Source: Paraburkholderia sp. SOS3 (GTDB lineage Bacteria; Pseudomonadota; Gammaproteobacteria; Burkholderiales; Burkholderiaceae). Taken from it: 64,000 nt of DNA. The notes under the pieces were generated by a model that was not told the origin of the DNA, searched no databases, and saw only the letters and a program-made list of their open reading frames with translations. This document shows, piece by piece, positions 35,809 to 45,622 of this stretch. The stretch spans positions 1,922,001 to 1,986,000 of the forward strand of contig NZ_CP018811.1 in assembly GCF_001922345.1 (NCBI RefSeq), read 5' to 3'. A program made the translations under genes and the position numbers. Position 1 is the stretch's first letter; each line of letters opens with the position of its first letter.

Positions 35809-36999
35809 TTGAACCCGCCCGATGCCTCGCTGCCGCCCGCGTCGCCTGCTCGCAAAATCATCCATTGCGATTGCGACTGCTTTTACGCGTCGGTCGAGAT
35901 GCGGGACGATCCATCGCTGCGCGGTCGCCCGCTCGCGGTAGGCGGCCGTCCCGAACAGCGCGGCGTCGTCGCCACGTGCAACTACGAAGCGCGGCGTTTC
36001 GGTGTGCATTCAGCGATGTCCTCGGCGCTCGCATTGCGCAAGTGCCCGGATCTGCTGATCCTGCCGACGGCGATGGAGAAGTACCGCGTCGCGTCGCGGC
36101 AGATCATGGCGATCTATCGCGATTACACCGCCGATGTCGAACCGCTGTCGCTCGACGAAGCGTATCTCGACGTCACGCGCACCGATCGGTGCAAGGGCAG
36201 CGCCACGCTGATGGCCGAAGAAATCCGCGAACGCGTGCGCGAGACGGTTGGCGTCACCGTGTCGGCGGGCGTTGCGCCGAACAAGTTCGTCGCAAAGATC
36301 GCGTCGGACTGGAACAAGCCCGACGGCTTGTATGTCGTGCGCCCGTCGGAAGTGGACGCGTTCGTCGCCGCGCTGCCGGTGCGCAAGATTTTCGGCGTGG
36401 GCAAGGTCACGGCTGCGAAGCTCGAAAAGCTTGGCCTGACCACGTGCGCGCAGTTGCGCGATTGGCCGCTCGTCGATCTGCATCGGCATTTCGGCGTGTT
36501 CGGCAAGCGTCTGTACGAACTGTCGCGCGGCATCGACGACCGCCCGGTGCGCGCGCATCAGGAGCGCAAGTCGATCAGCGTCGAAACCACGTACGTGACC
36601 GATCTGCGCACGCTCGATGAATGCATGAACGAACTGCGTGACCTGGCCGGGCAACTCGATGCGCGCATCGAGCGAGCCAGCGCAGCGGCGGCGGTGCGCA
36701 AGCTGTTCGTGAAGATTCGCTTTGCCGATTTCCAGCGCACGACAGTCGAGTGCGTCGGCAATGTCACGCATCTGCCTACGTTGCTCGCGTTGCTCGAAAA
36801 AGGCTTCGCACGGCGCAGCAGGCCGGTGCGGCTGCTCGGCGTTGGCGTCCGGTTGGAGGAGGCTACGCTGCAGAAGCGTGGCCAGTTCGATCTCTTCGAT
36901 GTCGATATGGCCGACGAACCGACCGACGACCTGGACCACGATCCGGCCGACGAAATTCTCGAAGCCGATATGCATTCCGATTCACTGCCCGACACTTGA
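35809..36999 (+). CDS. dinB: DNA polymerase IV (Y family)
   Basis: A 396-residue translesion polymerase. The catalytic carboxylates are visible: HCDCDCFYASVE at the start and the second acidic pair in LDEAYLDVT. VGGRPEQRGVVATCNYEARRFGVHSAM is the typical finger region. The C-terminal little-finger domain ends near residue 350, and the last acidic stretch DEPTDDLDHDP may hold a beta-clamp region. Start chosen at TTG 35809: the LexA box and -10 occupy 35781-35800, so the GTG at 35785 would lie upstream of the transcription start. An almost leaderless mRNA would result. Confidence 0.92.
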   Translation: MNPPDASLPPASPARKIIHCDCDCFYASVEMRDDPSLRGRPLAVGGRPEQRGVVATCNYEARRFGVHSAMSSALALRKCPDLLILPTAMEKYRVASRQIMAIYRDYTADVEPLSLDEAYLDVTRTDRCKGSATLMAEEIRERVRETVGVTVSAGVAPNKFVAKIASDWNKPDGLYVVRPSEVDAFVAALPVRKIFGVGKVTAAKLEKLGLTTCAQLRDWPLVDLHRHFGVFGKRLYELSRGIDDRPVRAHQERKSISVETTYVTDLRTLDECMNELRDLAGQLDARIERASAAAAVRKLFVKIRFADFQRTTVECVGNVTHLPTLLALLEKGFARRSRPVRLLGVGVRLEEATLQKRGQFDLFDVDMADEPTDDLDHDPADEILEADMHSDSLPDT

Positions 37000-37110
37000 T
37001 CCATCCTCGTTATCGGCACGCTCGGGCTGAATCTCTCCCCATGCTTTTTTGCCGCCGATAGAATCGATGAACACCAGAAGTGCAATCGCGTCACTCGCAT
37101 CGGAGACCGT

Positions 37111-38409
37111 ATGGACCTGATCATTCGTCGCGCGGTATTGCCGCGCAGCGCGGCACGCAGTGCGCAAAGCACAGCACCGGTCGATATCGGCATCGAAGGG
37201 GAGCGGATCGTTGCAGTCGAACCGCACATCGGCGCGCAGGCGCGCGAGGAAATCGATGCAGACGGTTCGCTCGTCACGCCACCGTTCGTCGACGCGCACT
37301 TCCATATGGACGCGACGTTGTCGTACGGCTTGCCGCGCGTCAATGCGTCCGGCACTTTGCTCGAAGGCATCGCGCTATGGGGCGAACTGAAGCCGCAGCT
37401 TACGCAGGAGGCGCTTGTCGAGCGCGCGTTGCAGTACTGCGATTGGGCCGTCGCGCGTGGCCTGCTTGCGATCCGCACGCATGTCGATGTTTGCGACGAG
37501 CGTCTGCTGGCAGTCGAGGCGTTGCTCGAAGTCAGGCGCCGCGTCGCGCCGTACATGCAGTTGCAGCTGGTTGCGTTCCCGCAGGACGGCTTGCTGCGCA
37601 GCCCGCGCGCCTTCGACAACATGAAGCGTGCGATCGGCCTTGGCGTCGACGTCGTCGGCGGCATCCCGCACTTCGAGCGGACCATGGCCGATGGCGCCGA
37701 ATCGGTCCGCATGCTGTGCGAGTTCGCCGCGCAACAGGGCTTACGCGTCGACATGCATTGCGACGAGTCCGACGATCCGCTGTCGCGTCATATCGAAACG
37801 CTTGCGGCACAGACGCATCGTCTCGGGCTGCACGGCCGTGTCGCCGGCTCGCATCTGACTTCGATGCATTCGATGGACAACTACTACGTCAGCAAACTGC
37901 TGCCGTTGATGCGCGAAGCGGGTGTCGCCGCGATCGCGAATCCGCTGATCAATATCACGCTCCAGGGACGCGCCGATACGTATCCGAAGCGGCGCGGCAT
38001 GACGCGCGTGCCGGAGATGCTGGCCGCGGGCATCGACGTGGCGTTCGGTCACGACTGCGTGATGGACCCGTGGTACAGCCTCGGCTCGGGCGATATGCTC
38101 GAAGTCGCGCATATGGGACTGCACGTCGCGCAAATGACCGGGCTCGATGCGATGCGCGCATGCTTTGACGCGGTGACGTTCAACGCCGCCCGCATTCTCG
38201 GTCTGGACGGCTACGGCATCGCACCGGGCTGCGCCGCGAATTGTGTGATGCTCGACGCGCGTGACGAAGTCGAGGCGATACGCTTGCGTGCCGCGCGTCT
38301 TGCGGTGGTGAGCCGCGGCAAGGTGGTGAGCCGCGCTCCGGCGGCGCGTGCGGCACTGGCGCTTGAAGGGCGTCCGCAGCAGGTCGATTTCAAACTGTAT
38401 CGCCGATAA
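37111..38409 (+). CDS. codA: Cytosine deaminase (amidohydrolase family)
   Basis: A 432-residue amidohydrolase of the cytosine deaminase subfamily, which converts cytosine to uracil in pyrimidine salvage. The metal and catalytic motifs are in order: DAHFHMDATL (HxH), HCDESDDP, HLTSMHSMD and HDCVMDPWYSLGSGDM with the catalytic Asp. The length equals that of E. coli CodA (427). No codB permease gene is adjacent in the window. ATG at 37111 begins the first strand (MDLIIRRAVLP). Confidence 0.93.
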   Translation: MDLIIRRAVLPRSAARSAQSTAPVDIGIEGERIVAVEPHIGAQAREEIDADGSLVTPPFVDAHFHMDATLSYGLPRVNASGTLLEGIALWGELKPQLTQEALVERALQYCDWAVARGLLAIRTHVDVCDERLLAVEALLEVRRRVAPYMQLQLVAFPQDGLLRSPRAFDNMKRAIGLGVDVVGGIPHFERTMADGAESVRMLCEFAAQQGLRVDMHCDESDDPLSRHIETLAAQTHRLGLHGRVAGSHLTSMHSMDNYYVSKLLPLMREAGVAAIANPLINITLQGRADTYPKRRGMTRVPEMLAAGIDVAFGHDCVMDPWYSLGSGDMLEVAHMGLHVAQMTGLDAMRACFDAVTFNAARILGLDGYGIAPGCAANCVMLDARDEVEAIRLRAARLAVVSRGKVVSRAPAARAALALEGRPQQVDFKLYRR

Positions 38410-38410
38410 G

Positions 38411-38448
38411 AAACCGGGGCATTGCAGAACACTGCAATGCCCCGGTTT
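38411..38448. terminator. Convergent hairpin between codA and prlC
   Basis: A 17-bp perfect inverted repeat, AAACCGGGGCATTGCAG with CTGCAATGCCCCGGTTT, has a 4-base loop. The T tract is weak on both sides, but the gene order (codA plus, prlC minus) fits a shared terminator. Confidence 0.7.
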
Positions 38449-38501
38449 CCACTGCTCGAACAGTCGTGCCGGGCGTCAGATCCCGACGCGAACTCACGGA
38501 A

Positions 38502-40607
38502 TCAACGCGCCGCAGGCTGCTCGGTCATCCCGTTATGACGCAACAGCGCATCGATATTCGGCTCGCGTCCGCGGAACGCCTTGAACGATTCCATCGCGGG
38601 CCGGCTGCCGCCCACTTCGAGAATCTCGCGCCGATAGCGCGTGCCGGTATCGGCGTCGAGCACGCTGCTGTCGGACGCTTGCGCGGCTTCTTCGAACGCC
38701 GCATACGCATCGGCCGACAGCACTTCGGCCCACTTGTAGCTGTAGTACCCGGCCGCGTAACCGCCCGCGAAGATATGGCTGAACGTGTTCGGCCAGCGCG
38801 AGAACGACGCCTGTGGAATGACATGGAACTGCTCGTTGATCTCGCGTGCGAGATCGTTCGCGCTCTTGGGACCGGCCGGGTCGAAGTCCACGTGCAGCTT
38901 CATGTCGAACATCGAGAACACGATCTGCCGCAGCGTGCCCAAGCCGCTCTGGAAATTCTTCGCGGCGAGCATCTTGTCGAACAGCGCGCGCGGCAGCGAT
39001 GCGGCGGTATCGACGTGAGACGTCATGTCGTTGAGCACGTCCCATTCCCAGCAAAAGTTTTCCATGAACTGCGACGGCAGTTCGACGGCATCCCACTCGA
39101 CACCGTTGATACCCGACACGCCCAGTTCGTCGACGCGCGTCAGCATGTGATGCAGGCCGTGGCCGAACTCGTGGAACAGCGTGATCACCTCGTCGTGCGT
39201 GAAGCAGGCAGGCTTGCCGCCGACCGGCGCCGAGAAATTGCAGGTGAGGTAAGCGACCGGCGTTTGCACGGGACCGCGCACCGGCTTGCGGCGCGTGCGC
39301 GCATCGTCCATCCATGCGCCGCCGCGCTTGCCTTCGCGCGCATACAGATCGAGATAGAACTGCGCGACGAGTCCGCCATCCGAATTTTCGACGCGGAAGA
39401 AGCGCACGTCCGGATGCCACGTCGTCGCCTCGTCGCGCCGGATGCGCACGCCGAACAAGGTCTCGGTGACCTTGAACAGACCTTTGAGCACCGCGTCTTC
39501 AGGGAAGTATTGTTTGACCTCGTTTTCCGAGAACGAGTAGCGCTTCTGCCGTAGCCGTTCCGATGCGAAGGCCATGTCCCACGGTTGCATGTCGGCGAGG
39601 CCGAGTTCGCTGGCCGCGAATTCGCGCAGCTCTTTCCAGTCCTGTTCCGCATGCGGACGCGCGCGTTTCGCGAGGTCTTCGAGGAAGGCCATGACCTGCG
39701 CCGGCGATTCCGCCATTTTCGGCGCAAGCGACACTTCCGCGAAGTTGCGATAGCCGAGCATCTTCGCTTCTTCGGCGCGCAGCTTCAGGTGCTCGGCGAC
39801 GTTGGCCGTGTTGTCCCAGTCCGGGTTGCCGTTGCCGTACTGCGGACCGAGCTCGGACGCGCGCGTCACGTACGCGCGGTACATCGCTTCGCGCATCGGC
39901 CGGTGCTCCGCATATTGCATGACCGGAAAGTACGACGGGAAGTGCAGCGTGAACTTCCAGCCGGTCTTGCCGTCGCGCTCAGCGGCTTCGCGTGCGGCGG
40001 CAATCGTGTCTTCGGGCAGACCCGCGAGTTCCTCCGCAGACTCCGCGAGATACGCGTATGCGTTGGTCGCGTCGAGCACGTGGTCGGAAAACGCCTTCGA
40101 CAATGCCGCCTGCCGTTCCTGCAACTCCGCGAAACGCGGCTTCTGGTCTTCGGGCAACTCGGCGCCGGACAAACGGAAATCGCGCAGTGCGTTCTCGAGA
40201 ATCTTTTTGCGCTCGCTGGTCAGCACCGCATAGTCGCCGCTCGTGGCGATCGCCTTGTACTTCTCGTACAGCGCAAGGTTCTGTCCGACGCTCGACCAGA
40301 ATTCGGTCACGCGCGGCAGGTTTTCGCCATAGACGGCGCGCAGTTCCGGCGTATCCGCAACCGCGTTCAGATGGCCGATCACCCCCCATGCGCGCGATAA
40401 CGGTTCGGTTGCGCGTTCGACCGGTTCGACGATGTCGGCCCACGATGCCGGTGTCGCGGGTTCGCTCGCACGGTCGACGGCGGCCGTTGCGTTGGCAAGC
40501 AGCACGTCGAGCGCGGGCGTCACGTGTTCAGGGCGGATCTCGCCGAAACGCGGCAGATCGGTGAAATCGAGGAGCGGATTGTCGGATGTCGATTGGGTAG
40601 TGGACAT
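38502..40607 (-). CDS. prlC: Oligopeptidase A (M3 family metallopeptidase)
   Basis: A 701-residue zinc peptidase that degrades short peptides, including cleaved signal peptides. The zinc site is FHEFGHGLHHMLT (HExxH variant HEFGH) with the third ligand Glu in the segment about 25-30 residues later. The long helical N-terminal half with PRFGEIRPEHVTPAL is typical of the M3A group. AGGAAG lies 4 bases before the ATG at 40607; the ATG 13 codons upstream has no such site. It converges with codA. Confidence 0.95.
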   Translation of the reverse strand: MSTTQSTSDNPLLDFTDLPRFGEIRPEHVTPALDVLLANATAAVDRASEPATPASWADIVEPVERATEPLSRAWGVIGHLNAVADTPELRAVYGENLPRVTEFWSSVGQNLALYEKYKAIATSGDYAVLTSERKKILENALRDFRLSGAELPEDQKPRFAELQERQAALSKAFSDHVLDATNAYAYLAESAEELAGLPEDTIAAAREAAERDGKTGWKFTLHFPSYFPVMQYAEHRPMREAMYRAYVTRASELGPQYGNGNPDWDNTANVAEHLKLRAEEAKMLGYRNFAEVSLAPKMAESPAQVMAFLEDLAKRARPHAEQDWKELREFAASELGLADMQPWDMAFASERLRQKRYSFSENEVKQYFPEDAVLKGLFKVTETLFGVRIRRDEATTWHPDVRFFRVENSDGGLVAQFYLDLYAREGKRGGAWMDDARTRRKPVRGPVQTPVAYLTCNFSAPVGGKPACFTHDEVITLFHEFGHGLHHMLTRVDELGVSGINGVEWDAVELPSQFMENFCWEWDVLNDMTSHVDTAASLPRALFDKMLAAKNFQSGLGTLRQIVFSMFDMKLHVDFDPAGPKSANDLAREINEQFHVIPQASFSRWPNTFSHIFAGGYAAGYYSYKWAEVLSADAYAAFEEAAQASDSSVLDADTGTRYRREILEVGGSRPAMESFKAFRGREPNIDALLRHNGMTEQPAAR

Positions 40608-40972
40608 GGTGCTTCCTGTCTGTCGCGTGATGTTGAAGAGGCTCAAACCTTGACGCTTGCAGGGCGCAGTCGCGCCCCGTTATTCGACTATGGGGGCGAC
40701 GCCTGCCGTTTCCAGTCCGCGGCTGCCGGACGTAGCAGAAAGATTCGAAAGCGCGGCGAGCGGGCACAGGGCGCCTTCGGACCAAACTCAAGGATACGCA
40801 TATTTGCACTGCAACGTGACGGAACGGCCTCGATCCTGCGTGCGCTGCTGCACGATGCCGCGGTGAATGGCATGGTGATATCCGCGTGCGCCGCGCAGGC
40901 TGGCCGGGGCTGTGCGAGCTTTGCGAGGGGGCTGCGACCGATGCGCCCCGACGCGCCCCGCCCACATTGGCG
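40608..40972. other. Intergenic stretch without a recognised gene
   Basis: About 365 bases between prlC and folD. Short open frames are unsupported. It must contain the prlC promoter, since both flanking genes are on the minus strand. The inverted repeat around AGGGCGCAGTCGCGCCCC at 40661-40678 has no T tract. Confidence 0.45.
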
Positions 40973-41830
40973 TTACTGCTTGCCCGCCGCGCGCTCGGCT
41001 GCTTCGATCGTATTGACGAGCAGCATCGTGATCGTCATCGGCCCGACGCCGCCCGGCACCGGCGTCAGGTAGCCGGCCACTTCCTTGACGCCGGCGAAAT
41101 CGACGTCGCCGCAGAGTTTGCCCGCGTCATCGCGATTCATGCCGACGTCGATCACGGCTGCGCCCGGCTTCACCATATCGGCGGTCAGAATATTGCGGAT
41201 ACCGGTCGCGACGACTACGACATCGGCTTCGCGCGTATGCGCGCCGATATCGCGCGTCTTGCTGTGGCAGATCGTCACGGTGGCGCCCGCGTCGAGCAGC
41301 AAAAGCGCCATCGGCTTGCCGACGATATTCGAGCGGCCGATCACGACCGCATTCGCGCCCTTCAGCGAAATGCCGTACGCGTCGAACATTTTCATGATGC
41401 CGTATGGCGTGCACGGCCTGAACAGCGGTTTGCCCGTCATCAAAGCGCCCGCGTTCGCAACGTGAAAACCGTCGACGTCTTTTTCCGGCGCGATCGCTTC
41501 GATCACCTTGTGGCTGTCGATATGCGAGGGCAACGGCAGTTGCACGAGAATGCCGTGAATCTTCGGGTCGCGGTTCAGTTCGTCGATGCGCGCGAGCAGG
41601 TCGGCTTCGGACATCGTCGATGGATAGCGGTCGTACGACGAGTGAAAGCCGTTGTCCTGGCAAGCCTTCACCTTGTTGCGAACATAGACCTCGCTGGCCG
41701 GATTGTCGCCGACGAGCACGACCGCGAGGCCCGGTTGATGGCCTCGCGCAGTCAGCGCGGCGGCGCGCGATGCGACATCGGCGCGCAGAGTCTTCGAAAG
41801 GGCGGTGCCGTCGATCAGGGTGGCTGTCAT
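40973..41830 (-). CDS. folD: Methylenetetrahydrofolate dehydrogenase/cyclohydrolase
   Basis: A 285-residue bifunctional enzyme converting 5,10-methylene-THF to 10-formyl-THF through methenyl-THF, with NADP+. Conserved blocks: [16 protein letters not shown] (with catalytic Tyr and Lys), [15 protein letters not shown], the dinucleotide fold [13 protein letters not shown] and [10 protein letters not shown]. The length is as in E. coli. ATG at 41830 has no strong ribosome site immediately ahead but the family start is matched. Confidence 0.97.
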   Translation of the reverse strand: MTATLIDGTALSKTLRADVASRAAALTARGHQPGLAVVLVGDNPASEVYVRNKVKACQDNGFHSSYDRYPSTMSEADLLARIDELNRDPKIHGILVQLPLPSHIDSHKVIEAIAPEKDVDGFHVANAGALMTGKPLFRPCTPYGIMKMFDAYGISLKGANAVVIGRSNIVGKPMALLLLDAGATVTICHSKTRDIGAHTREADVVVVATGIRNILTADMVKPGAAVIDVGMNRDDAGKLCGDVDFAGVKEVAGYLTPVPGGVGPMTITMLLVNTIEAAERAAGKQ

Positions 41831-42180
41831 GGTCGTTGGGAATGGGCAGTTTGGAAAGCGGGTGCGGCTGATGGACCGACTCGGCCAGCCGGCGCTTGCG
41901 GCCGCGAGCGAGGCGCATCGTGTGATTCGCTCGCGGCGCGTCGATCATTGTCGCGGCCGACCGCCATCGTCGCCGCATTGTCGACGTGGGGATGTATGCC
42001 TGAACCCGTCGCTGGCGGCATCGCCTGACGGCATCGCGAAAGAGCGCCGAAGCAGTCGCACGAAAACATACGCGGCGCAGAAAACTGCGCCGCGATTTCA
42101 CTTCGCCATTATACCGTCGCTGCTTTATGCCGCCCTGGAGACGGCGCTCGAGGCGCCGCTCGAGGAACGTCGACGCGCGT
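41831..42180. other. Intergenic stretch, folD promoter and DUF2950 terminator
   Basis: About 350 bases. A perfect hairpin CGCGGCGCAG-AAAA-CTGCGCCGCG at 42071-42094 follows the DUF2950 stop on the minus strand and runs into TATGTTTTCG, so it is a probable terminator. No gene is seen. Confidence 0.5.
42071..42094 (-). terminator. Terminator of the DUF2950 gene
   Basis: A 10-bp stem with a 4-base loop, followed on the minus strand by TATGTTTTCG. It lies about 87 bases after the stop at 42181. Confidence 0.6.
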
Positions 42181-43152
42181 TCAGGGCTGCGCCGGCTGCC
42201 ACGACGGATCGGGATCGTACGTGCGGATCGCTTCGACCGCACTCGCCGTGCGCGGTCCGAGATCCTTCTGGTACACCTGTCCGTCCTGGTTGACGATAAA
42301 GCTCATCACGCCGGTCTTGCCATACTCGGCGGGCCACGCAACGAGCGCGAAGCCCTTCTTCAGCACACCGTCCTGCAGATAGCTCTGGGCACCGTCGTTC
42401 GCATGCGCGCCCTGGGCGCTGAGAATGCGGAAGTGGTAGCCGTGATAGGCCTCGCCTGGTGCGATATGCCGCTGCATCGTGGCGGCGAGCGGACCAAGCG
42501 GGCTTTCCGTTTCGCCGGGAGCCGTGTCCCAGTACAACCCGTCGTGCTGGCCCGGCGAGCTGATGAACTTCTGCGCGTAGTGCTGCGTGAGGTTCCGGTA
42601 GTCGTTCTGCGCATCGACGTAGGCGAGCGACGTCAGAATCGCCGAGCGCTCGTCGCGGCCGATCCGGCGCGTGAGCATTTCGTCGGTTGCGGCGGGCGTG
42701 TTGAAGCGCCAGCCGCCTGCGACTTTCTCGAGCGGAATCGGCAGCGTCCAGCCGCCGTCGCCGACTTCGACGTGCGCGCTCGGGCGGCCGTTGCGCGAGG
42801 CCGGATCGGCGACGATCCTATGGCCTTTCGCCCACTGGCCGAGAAACGCGTAGACATCGTCTTCGCCGATGTCGGTGGTCGGAATGAAGCGCGGATAGTT
42901 ATTCCCGAGCACATGCTTCATCGCCGTGTGATCGTTCGTCGCGAGCGCATTGGCGAATGCCTCGGCGGCTGCTTCAGCGGTCGGATAAACGGCCTGAGCA
43001 CGCACGGCAGGCGAGAGGCACAGCAGTGTGGCCGCGACGATCAGCGTGGCGGCCGCGCCGCGCGCGACATGTGCAACGGCGTGACGGTGCGATGCCGCGC
43101 GCGGCGCGAGGCTTGATGCGCGTTGCGAGCGTGATACGTGAGAGCGGGTCAT
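42181..43152 (-). CDS. Exported DUF2950 domain protein
   Basis: A 323-residue exported protein. Signal peptide about residues 28-54, ending RAQA. The remainder has the DUF2950 pattern: YPTAEAAAEAFANALATND near the N-terminus, IAYVDAQNDYRN in the middle, and YHGYHFRILSAQG and VAWPAEYGKTGVMSFIVN near the end. Function is unknown. It stands 21 bases downstream of the DUF3300 gene and is probably cotranscribed; the pair occurs together in other proteobacteria. Confidence 0.88.
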   Translation of the reverse strand: MTRSHVSRSQRASSLAPRAASHRHAVAHVARGAAATLIVAATLLCLSPAVRAQAVYPTAEAAAEAFANALATNDHTAMKHVLGNNYPRFIPTTDIGEDDVYAFLGQWAKGHRIVADPASRNGRPSAHVEVGDGGWTLPIPLEKVAGGWRFNTPAATDEMLTRRIGRDERSAILTSLAYVDAQNDYRNLTQHYAQKFISSPGQHDGLYWDTAPGETESPLGPLAATMQRHIAPGEAYHGYHFRILSAQGAHANDGAQSYLQDGVLKKGFALVAWPAEYGKTGVMSFIVNQDGQVYQKDLGPRTASAVEAIRTYDPDPSWQPAQP

Positions 43153-43173
43153 ATTGGGCTCCTTGTCGAATGA

Positions 43174-44559
43174 TCAGCGGCCACGGCCGAAGTGGCGTCC
43201 ACCGCCGCCTCCGAAACCGCCTTGTCTTCCGCCACCATTAAATCCGCCGCCTCCTTCGAAGCCCCCTTCGAAGCCGCCACGCGACGCGCCGCCGCCCTGG
43301 AAGCCGCGTGCACCGCCGCCATTCGCGCCGGGGCGATTCGCGTTGGCCTGCTGACCCGCGCCGCCGGCGCCCATGCGTGCGCCGCTGTTATTCGCGAGCG
43401 ATGCGCGGCTTGCCTGCCCGCGTTGCATGTCCGAGCGCGCGGTGCCCGCGTCGCCGGCGCCGCGCAGCGCGTTATCGCGATTCACGTTCTGCGCGCTGTT
43501 GCGAATGTTGCCGGTGCTCTCGCCGCCGCTGCGGATGTTGTTGACGCGTTGGCTCGCCGTTCCGCTGAGGTTTTGGCCAGTGCGGTTCTGTAATGTCTGC
43601 TCGGCCTGCTGGCGCGATGCGTCGCGGCCGCGATAGGCATCGCGCTGCGCGGCCAGATTCGAGTTGTTGAGGTTCGCGCTGTTGAAATTCGCGCTGCGGT
43701 TGATATTCGCGTTCGTGCGATTGATGCTCTCGTTGCGATTCCAGTTCGCCGTCGTCGTGTTCGCGTTGATCCGGTTATTGACGTTGATGTTGTTGTACCG
43801 ATTGACGTTGATGTTCACGTCATGGTTGTTCCAGTTGAAACCGCCCCAAAGCGAATTCGCGACCGCGACGCCGGCGCCGAACGCGAGGCCCGTCGCGAAG
43901 CCCGTCGCGATCGCGTAGCCGGGCGGTGGCGGCACGTAGACGGGCGGATAGGCAGGGTAGGGCCACGCGCCGTAGACGACGGTCGGGTTATACGTCGGCA
44001 CGTAAACCACTTGCGGATTGGCCGGCACGATCTGAATCGTGCTTTGCTCGACGATCACCTTCTGCTGCTCGGTCGTTTTCAGATTGCCCGCTTGCTGCGC
44101 CTGTTTGCGCAGGCGCTGGACCGAATCCATCACATCGTTCGGCTGTGCGAGAAACGCATTGCCCAGTTGCGTGACCCAGTCGGGTTTCGATGCCATCGTC
44201 GCGAGCACCTGAGGGAATGCAACGAGCGATTGCACGCTCGGGTCCCACGGTTCCGACGCGACCGCCTTGACGGCGTTGTCGCCATGTTCCTGCGAATTGG
44301 CCTTCGACCATTGCGCGGCATCCTGAATCTGCTGCGGGAAGGTGGCGGCCATCAGTACCTGGGCGAGCAGTGCATCGGGGTAGAGCGCGATCGGCGCAGT
44401 CAGCGAATCGAGTTGCTGGTTCGAGATTTTTGCCGCCGTTTGCGCGAGCGCAGCGCCGGATATCGCCATGCCGGCGATGCCGGTCATGAGCGGTGCGCCG
44501 GCGAGCGCGGCGCACATGAGCAGTTCGCATTGACGTGTTCGGGAACGTTTCATGTTCAT
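43174..44559 (-). CDS. Exported DUF3300 domain protein with Asn-rich and Gly-rich tail
   Basis: A 461-residue exported protein. Signal peptide about residues 1-40, ending ALAQ. The DUF3300 domain covers about 50-230 (LTAPIALYPDALLAQVLMAATFPQQI, SLVAFPQVLATM). After it, a Pro-rich segment (YPPVYVPPPPG) is followed by an Asn-rich region (about 235-310), a Gln/Ser stretch, and a Gly-rich C-terminus ending HFGRGR. The low-complexity half is probably disordered. The role is unknown; the pairing with DUF2950 suggests a shared envelope function. Confidence 0.88.
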   Translation of the reverse strand: MNMKRSRTRQCELLMCAALAGAPLMTGIAGMAISGAALAQTAAKISNQQLDSLTAPIALYPDALLAQVLMAATFPQQIQDAAQWSKANSQEHGDNAVKAVASEPWDPSVQSLVAFPQVLATMASKPDWVTQLGNAFLAQPNDVMDSVQRLRKQAQQAGNLKTTEQQKVIVEQSTIQIVPANPQVVYVPTYNPTVVYGAWPYPAYPPVYVPPPPGYAIATGFATGLAFGAGVAVANSLWGGFNWNNHDVNINVNRYNNINVNNRINANTTTANWNRNESINRTNANINRSANFNSANLNNSNLAAQRDAYRGRDASRQQAEQTLQNRTGQNLSGTASQRVNNIRSGGESTGNIRNSAQNVNRDNALRGAGDAGTARSDMQRGQASRASLANNSGARMGAGGAGQQANANRPGANGGGARGFQGGGASRGGFEGGFEGGGGFNGGGRQGGFGGGGGRHFGRGR

Positions 44560-44977
44560 GTCCTCCTTGCGTGATCACGAAGAAGCGGACGTTGAAGCGG
44601 AAAGCGACGCTGTGTATATGAGCCAGATGCTGCGGAGCAAGATACTGTAGAGCGAGGTGCTGCGGCGTGATGCCGGTCGATCATGAGGCATTCCTGACGA
44701 TGAGGGAACATTTAAAAGTAGGGCCCAAAGGCAGCACTGTCAATGAATACGGCACCATGTTTTACGTTCCGCGTGTCGAATCGCAGTGGCGTTCGTCCAT
44801 GCTGCTCGTATCCGTTGCGCATCTGTCAAACAACGTGTCGATGCGATGCGCACTATGTTTGGATAGCTAATGAATTGGCGCGCATCTGACGAAAAGAGGC
44901 GGCGCAAAAGAAAAGCGGGCTCATGGCCCGCTTCGTTACCGCGAAAAAGTGTGGAACGACTAACGCATCGGCATGCG
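44560..44977. other. Intergenic stretch between DUF3300 and fixJ-like genes
   Basis: About 420 bases, more A/T-rich than the genes. The plus-strand frame at 44667-44870 (67 codons) lacks a good ribosome site. The terminator of the response regulator gene lies at 44904-44933. Confidence 0.45.
44904..44933 (-). terminator. Terminator of the FixJ-like regulator gene
   Basis: On the minus strand AAGCGGGC pairs with GCCCGCTT around 5 bases, followed by TTTCTTTTGC. It lies 45 bases after the regulator stop. Confidence 0.8.
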
Positions 44978-45622
44978 TTACTGCGCCTGCTGCGGCTTGT
45001 TCGACAGCGCGAGACGCAGCAGGTCCGCGACGGTATTCACATTGAGCTTTTCCATGATGTTCGCCCGGTGCGCTTCGACCGTCTTGATGCTGATGCCGAG
45101 ATCGTCGGCGATCTGCTTGTTGAGACGCCCGGCGATGATCCGCTCGAGCACCTGATGCTCGCGCGCGGTGAGCTTGCCGAGGCGCTCGGCGGCCGCGCGC
45201 TGCTGCTGCACGCTGGTGCTTTCGCTGCGCGCCTTGTCGAGCATCCGCTCGACGAGCTTGCGCAGTTCCGCTTCGTCGAACGGTTTCTCGATGAAGTCCA
45301 TCGCGCCTTTTTTCATTGTCGAGACGGCCATCGGGACGTCGCCATGACCCGTCACGAAGATGATCGGCAGCAACGTGTTGTCTGCGATCAGCCGCTCCTG
45401 CAGTTCAAGCCCGCTCATGCCCGACATCCGCACGTCGAGAATCAGACACGCGATTTGCCCCGGGTGCTGGTGCGGCTGCCACGCCTCGATGAACTGTTCT
45501 GCGCTCGAAAAACACTGCACGCGATAACCGTTCGCTTCCAGCAGCCAGCGCAGCGAGTCTCGCACCGCCTCGTCGTCGTCGACGACAAAAACGGTTTCCT
45601 GTGTGGTGACTGGGGTGTTCAT
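44978..45622 (-). CDS. Two-component response regulator, FixJ/LuxR family
   Basis: A 214-residue regulator. The receiver domain has the acid cluster VVDDDEAVR, the phosphoacceptor Asp63 (LILDVRMSGMSG), Thr and Lys108 (EKPFDEAEL). The C-terminal LuxR-type helix-turn-helix (residues about 145-205) reads LTAREHQVLERIIAGRLNKQIADDLGISIKTVEAHR. GGAGAG precedes ATG, which overlaps the kinase stop by four bases (ATGA), so the two are translated together. FixJ-type regulators act on sugar, acid or oxygen signals; the signal here is unknown. Confidence 0.93.
   Translation of the reverse strand: MNTPVTTQETVFVVDDDEAVRDSLRWLLEANGYRVQCFSSAEQFIEAWQPHQHPGQIACLILDVRMSGMSGLELQERLIADNTLLPIIFVTGHGDVPMAVSTMKKGAMDFIEKPFDEAELRKLVERMLDKARSESTSVQQQRAAAERLGKLTAREHQVLERIIAGRLNKQIADDLGISIKTVEAHRANIMEKLNVNTVADLLRLALSNKPQQAQ

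Noticed and set aside
44667..44870. A 67-codon plus-strand open frame
   Set aside because: No good ribosome site, no family and no conserved composition. Left as intergenic.
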